DNA of 8,434 bases from Pseudomonadota bacterium (GTDB lineage: Bacteria > Pseudomonadota > Alphaproteobacteria > Ferrovibrionales > Ferrovibrionaceae), in contig JAJYTL010000128.1 in the NCBI GenBank assembly GCA_021793055.1, positions 1-8,434 of the forward strand, read 5' to 3'. Both the position numbers and the translations under genes were made by a program. A model generated the notes under the pieces. It saw only the letters and a program-made list of their open reading frames with translations, was not told the origin of the DNA and ran no database searches. Numbering within the stretch: position 1 is the first letter of the stretch; the number at the start of each line of letters is the position of its first letter. Positions 5,747-8,434 of this stretch are shown piece by piece.

Positions 5747-6099
5747 CGGTAGAGTACTTCGTTGGCTCGTTCGGGACGAGTGGCGTATCCCCCCTCCGCC
5801 GCGCGACGCCCGGGCGGGCTGACGGGTACTGAAAGAAAGACGGACCGCTTTTGCTTGAAGACCGCGCTGCCTGGCCGCAGTGGGACCTCGGGTCATGGCC
5901 GGGAAGATAAGGTCGCAGAGCTCACGCCCACCTGGGCGGCCCATCGTCCCCCTGACGGGCCGCTTCCAGGGAAGCCAACCCGGCCATCGGTTCCCCCGCC
6001 ATGGCCGACAGAATTGAGCCCTGGTATTCCGGGGCGTTGACGAAGCGGAATGTCTACCGAGTCACCGGCGATCGCCTCCCAGCGGTCGCCGGTTTTTTT
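5747..6099 (+). ncRNA. Candidate novel structured non-coding RNA ending at an intrinsic terminator
   Basis: The two ends of this stretch pair and further helices nest inwards. Seen directly: CGGTAGA 5747-5753 with TCTACCG 6053-6059; CTTCGT 5757-5762 with ACGAAG 6040-6045; ACGCCCGG 5806-5813 with 6029-6037 (one bulged G); GGGCT 5816-5820 with AGCCC 6017-6021; ATGGCCGGG 5895-5903 with CCCGGCCAT 5979-5987. Local hairpins are CTCGT/ACGAG (5766-5780), CGCTGC/GCAGTG (5865-5882, one G-T pair) and a 12-bp stem at 5931-5942/5957-5970 with a two-base bulge. A strong terminator follows the closing helix directly, giving the strand and 3' end. No plus-strand protein reading here is convincing. It lacks the hallmark sequences of RNase P RNA, tmRNA and SRP RNA, and I do not recognise the family. 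Chance pairing is easier in GC-rich DNA, so comparative support is still missing. Confidence 0.45.
6064..6099 (+). terminator. Strong rho-independent terminator
   Basis: A 12-bp stem, ACCGGCGATCGC (6064-6075) with GCGGTCGCCGGT (6082-6093), has one T-G pair and a six-base loop. It is followed by an unbroken T run at 6093-6099. It works rightward. The nearest plus-strand protein gene upstream ends almost 1 kb earlier at 5101, so it most likely ends the proposed RNA beginning near 5736. Confidence 0.85.
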
Positions 6100-6115
6100 A
6101 TCGATCGGGAAAACC

Positions 6116-6170
6116 CCGCCATCAAGGTGTGTTTTACGTTAACGCCGGAGCGGAAAATGGCGGTTTTTTT
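6116..6170 (+). terminator. Second hairpin with T tract, terminator or leader attenuator before the GST gene
   Basis: CCGCCAT (6116-6122) pairs perfectly with ATGGCGG (6157-6163), followed at once by seven T (6164-6170). The loop is long (34 bases), so this is less certain than the terminator just upstream; a smaller GCC/GGC hairpin inside could form instead. It may back up the first terminator, or act in the leader of the gene starting at 6248. Confidence 0.45.
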
Positions 6171-6247
6171 GGGCCGCGACTCTGGCCGCCACCCGCCGCG
6201 CCCGGTTAAGATGCGATAAAACGACGTCTTGTCTTGAGGGAGGAAGC

Positions 6248-6958
6248 ATGACGCGCGTGTTGTACGAATTGGCCGGCGCGGAGGAGGACCGGCGTTTCAG
6301 TCCCTATTGCTGGCGCGTCCGCATGGCGCTCGCCCACAAGGGTCTCGACGTCGATACCCGACCATGGCGGTTCGTCGAAAAGCCGAACATCGCCTTTTCC
6401 GGCCAGGACAAGGTCCCAGTGCTGATCGACGAAGGCCGCGCCATCGCCGATTCCTGGGCCATCGCCACCTATCTCGAAGACGCCTATCCGGACGCGCCGG
6501 CATTGTTCGGCGGCGACAAGGCCCGCCATCTCGCCCGCTTCGTCAACAACTGGGCGGACGGCGTCCTTCAACCGGCGCTGCTCAAGACCGTGATCGGCGA
6601 CATTTTCGATCACGTGCACGAAAGCGATCGCGAATATTTCCGCCAAAGCCGCGAGGCCCGCTTCGGCACCACGATCGAATCGTTCCGGAACGAGCGCGAT
6701 CGCTGGTTCGGCGAATTCCGCGCCGTGCTCGCGCCCTTGCGCGCGACGCTCTCGGCACAGCCCTATCTCGGCGGCGATAGCCAGAACTACGCCGATTACA
6801 TCGTTTTCGGCGCGTTTCAGTTCGCGCGCTGCATCAGCCCCTTTCCGCTCCTTGCGGCCGACGATCCGATTTCGCTGTGGCGCGCGCGCCTCCTCGAATC
6901 TTTCGATCACTTGGCGGGGCGCGCCAAGGGCTATTCGGTGCCCGGCACGCCGTCTTGA
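6248..6958 (+). CDS. Glutathione S-transferase family protein, LigE (beta-etherase)-like
   Basis: Cytosolic glutathione transferase of 236 residues. The thioredoxin-fold domain (about 1-90) has FSPYCWRVRMALAHKGL at 17-33, where S18 and C21 are the candidate catalytic residues; KVPVLI at 55-60 with the cis-proline P57; and ADSWAIATYLE at 67-77, whose D68-S69 binds the glutamyl part of glutathione. The all-helical C-terminal domain has NNWADGVL, DREYFRQSREARFG and YLGGDSQNYADYIVFGAF. Motif order closely follows LigE-type enzymes, which cleave beta-aryl ethers in Sphingobium, but many relatives have other or unknown substrates, so lignin-related activity is only a possibility. GGGAGGA (6238-6244) precedes the ATG at normal spacing. 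It stands alone, 77 bp after a terminator-like hairpin. Confidence 0.9.
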   Translation: MTRVLYELAGAEEDRRFSPYCWRVRMALAHKGLDVDTRPWRFVEKPNIAFSGQDKVPVLIDEGRAIADSWAIATYLEDAYPDAPALFGGDKARHLARFVNNWADGVLQPALLKTVIGDIFDHVHESDREYFRQSREARFGTTIESFRNERDRWFGEFRAVLAPLRATLSAQPYLGGDSQNYADYIVFGAFQFARCISPFPLLAADDPISLWRARLLESFDHLAGRAKGYSVPGTPS

Positions 6959-6961
6959 CGC

Positions 6962-6997
6962 GCCGGCTGCGACCGCCGCCCGCCGGCATCGCTTTTT
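6962..6997 (+). terminator. Possible weak terminator after the GST gene
   Basis: GCCGGC (6962-6967) can pair with GCCGGC (6982-6987) across a 14-base loop. Five T follow at 6993-6997, but five other bases separate stem and T run, so efficiency is doubtful. It begins four bases after the GST stop codon. The rest of the 165-bp gap to the next gene shows no clear promoter. Confidence 0.3.
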
Positions 6998-7123
6998 GCG
7001 TCGCGAAACCCGCTGCACGCCATCGAAAAGAGCGCGCGGCGACATGATTTCGCCGCATTCTTCGCCACCATTCCGAGGCAACCTTGCCACCGCTCGCGTG
7101 CCTGGGGAAATGGGGAGCTCGCC

Positions 7124-7879
7124 ATGACGGTCTTGCTTGAGATCGACAATCTGACGCGGAAATTCGGACCGTTCACCGCTGTCGCCGGCGTCAATTTCAA
7201 GGTCGAACAGGGCGAGGTGCTGGGCTTCCTCGGCCCCAACGGCGCCGGCAAGTCGACCACCATGAAGATGATCACCGGATTTCTCGCGCCGACCAGCGGC
7301 ACCGTTCGGGTCGGCGGCTTCGACGTCACCGTATCGCCGATCGCGGCCAAGCGGCAGATCGGCTACATGCCGGAGGGCGCGCCGTCCTACGCCGACATGA
7401 CGCCGCGCGGATTCCTCAATTTCATTGCCGAGGTGCGCGGCATCGACGGCAAGGCGCGGCGGCAACGCATCGCTGACGTGATCGAGAAGGCCGCCCTGCA
7501 ATCGGTGCTGGATCAGCCGATCGACACGCTCTCCAAGGGCTACAAATGCCGCGTCGGCCTGGCGCAGGCGATCCTGCATGATCCGCCGATCCTGATCCTC
7601 GACGAGCCGACCGACGGGCTCGATCCGAATCAGAAACACGACGTGCGCGAGCTGATCCACGACATGGCCAAGACCAAGGCGATCATCATCTCGACGCATA
7701 TCCTGGAAGAGGTCGAGGCGGTCTGCAGCCGGGCGCTGATCATCGCCCGCGGCCGCATCCTCGCCGAAGGTCGGCCCGAGGGCCACGGCTGGCGCTTCGG
7801 CACCCACTTCGCCGAGCCAGGGCGCCTTGACGCGGTATTCCGCAGCATCACCACTGGAACGAACGAGGTCGCCGCATGA
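7124..7879 (+). CDS. ABC transporter ATP-binding protein, GldA/NosF-like, short C-terminus
   Basis: Cytoplasmic ATPase of 251 residues driving an ABC-2 type exporter. Walker A GPNGAGKST is at 37-45. The signature motif is the variant LSKGYKCRVG at 136-145. Walker B ILILDEP is at 156-162, the D-loop GLDP at 165-168 and the H-loop histidine is H192 in ISTHILEE. The Q-loop region reads GYMPEGAPSYADMT, the form usual in the gliding-type (GldA) branch. Relatives in alphaproteobacteria usually run to about 300 residues, with an extra domain after the ATPase core. Here the core is followed almost at once by GHGWRFGTHF and GRLDAVFRSIT, the expected last segment, so the middle of that domain seems missing (see findings). 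GGGGAG (7112-7117) precedes the ATG by six bases. Its stop overlaps the permease start as ATGA, so the two are translationally coupled. Confidence 0.92.
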   Translation: MTVLLEIDNLTRKFGPFTAVAGVNFKVEQGEVLGFLGPNGAGKSTTMKMITGFLAPTSGTVRVGGFDVTVSPIAAKRQIGYMPEGAPSYADMTPRGFLNFIAEVRGIDGKARRQRIADVIEKAALQSVLDQPIDTLSKGYKCRVGLAQAILHDPPILILDEPTDGLDPNQKHDVRELIHDMAKTKAIIISTHILEEVEAVCSRALIIARGRILAEGRPEGHGWRFGTHFAEPGRLDAVFRSITTGTNEVAA

Positions 7880-8434
7880 GGGGGACGATTCATATCTTCC
7901 GGCGCGAGCTGGCCAATTATTTCGCCACGCCGGTCGCCTATGTGTTCATCGTCATCTTTCTGTTTTTGATCGGCATCTTCACCTTCTATGTCGGCAATTT
8001 CTTCAACCGCGGCCAGGACGACCTGGTTCCCTTCTTCGACTTCCACCCCTGGCTTTACCAGTTCCTCATGCCGGCGATCGCCATGCGGCTGTGGTCGGAG
8101 GAACGCAAGTCCGGCACCATCGAGCTTCTGATGACGCTTCCCGTCGGGCTTGGCGACATCATCCTCGGCAAGTTTTTCGCCGCATGGTGCTTCACCGCCA
8201 TCGCGCTGGCGCTGACCTTCCCGATATGGCTCACCGCCCTCTATCTCGGCCATCCCGACAACGGCGTCATCCTGGCAAGCTATCTCGGCAGCCTGCTGAT
8301 GGCAGGCGGCTACCTCGCGATTTCGAGTTGCATGTCGGCGATCACAAAAAATCAGGTTATCGCCTTCGTTCTCGGCGTCGTGGTGTGCTTTCTCTTCACC
8401 GTCTCGGGCGCGCCGATGGTGCTGGATTTCTTCT
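7876..8434 (+). CDS. ABC-2 type permease subunit, GldF/NosY-like, partial at right edge
   Basis: Inner-membrane permease partner of the preceding ATPase; 186 residues are visible and the frame is still open at the window end. It starts with ATG inside the ATGA overlap with the ATPase stop. A short amphipathic start (IFRRELANYFATPVAYV), typical of this family, leads into TM1 (about 20-40). Then come a periplasmic loop, a hydrophobic segment ending in AMRLWSEERKSGTIELLMTL (69-88), the conserved cytoplasmic coupling motif of ABC-2 permeases, and further membrane segments near 97-123, 131-152 and 160-180. In related operons a GldG-like auxiliary protein and a DUF4340 protein often follow, but these would lie outside the window. 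The substrate is unknown. Confidence 0.92.
   Translation, partial: MRGTIHIFRRELANYFATPVAYVFIVIFLFLIGIFTFYVGNFFNRGQDDLVPFFDFHPWLYQFLMPAIAMRLWSEERKSGTIELLMTLPVGLGDIILGKFFAAWCFTAIALALTFPIWLTALYLGHPDNGVILASYLGSLLMAGGYLAISSCMSAITKNQVIAFVLGVVVCFLFTVSGAPMVLDFF

Noticed and set aside
5762..6040. Open plus-strand reading of 92 codons
   Set aside because: It needs a TTG start without a Shine-Dalgarno, the product is proline/arginine-rich with no recognisable fold, and it overlies the nested helices of the RNA candidate.
5736..6099. RNase P RNA, tmRNA (including the permuted two-piece form) or SRP RNA as the identity of the structured region
   Set aside because: The conserved RNase P block around GAGGAAAGTCC, its GGTAAGAGC block and a pairing partner for GACAGAA (6007-6013) are absent. 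No tag reading beginning Ala-Asn-Asp was found, there is no TTCGA T-arm (the hairpin at 5766-5780 has TTCGGGA), and no CCA end. No SRP GGAAGG/AGCAG core is present.
5701..6099. IS200/IS605-type remnant with an omega RNA, prompted by TTGAT at 5701 and the structured region
   Set aside because: No tnpA, tnpB or iscB remnant lies nearby, no paired element ends were seen, and TTGAT is too short to be evidence.
6001..6219. Open plus-strand reading of 72 codons beginning MADRIEPWYSG
   Set aside because: It would cross both terminator hairpins with their T7 tracts, has no Shine-Dalgarno, and its middle and end are simply translated terminator sequence.
6206..7807. Very long minus-strand reading of 533 codons opposite the GST and ABC ATPase genes
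   Set aside because: It is antisense to two genes with complete, recognisable motifs, and its product is low-complexity; typical of GC-rich codon structure.

Overview
The window is GC-rich chromosomal DNA, most likely from an alphaproteobacterium and possibly near Rhodospirillales. The lineage is an inference from base composition, an IalB-family exported protein, the style of the SpoU methyltransferase and the gliding-type ABC operon; no rRNA or other phylogenetic marker is present. It holds ten protein genes, two of them cut by the window edges. No transposase, integrase, CRISPR array, tRNA or rRNA was seen.

Layout. Positions 1-3189 carry four minus-strand genes read right to left: a SpoU-family RNA methyltransferase, an exported IalB-family protein, rlmN (23S rRNA A2503 / tRNA A37 C2-methyltransferase) and an MFS transporter that runs off the left edge. 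Gaps between them are short, so they could be one transcription unit. A 125-bp divergent intergenic region at 3190-3314 has a good sigma70-like promoter facing right. It leads into a two-gene operon: a zinc-free quinone oxidoreductase (3315-4298) and an HSD10-like short-chain dehydrogenase (4340-5101). A small convergent gene follows on the minus strand, pterin-4a-carbinolamine dehydratase (5134-5421). To the right are a LigE-like glutathione S-transferase (6248-6958) and the first two genes of an ABC exporter operon of the GldA/GldF type (7124 to the right edge, genes overlapping by ATGA).

The most unusual part is the 826-bp stretch without a convincing protein gene between the pterin dehydratase and the glutathione S-transferase. 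On the plus strand, positions 5747-6059 can fold into a long branched structure. Its two ends pair with each other, several further long-range helices nest inside, and a strong intrinsic terminator follows at once (12-bp stem, then seven T). A second hairpin with another seven-T tract lies between it and the next gene. A weak promoter sits at the expected distance before the 5' end. No plus-strand protein gene ends nearby to need these terminators. The simplest reading is an undescribed structured non-coding RNA of roughly 310-360 nt; it matches no RNA family I could recognise by eye.

How the genes work together. The methyltransferases modify translation RNAs. The quinone oxidoreductase and SDR probably act on small organic or acyl-CoA metabolites. 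The pterin dehydratase recycles the tetrahydropterin cofactor. The ABC genes form a membrane export or assembly system whose substrate cannot be told from sequence. Apart from the operons, these units look like ordinary, functionally unrelated chromosomal neighbours.
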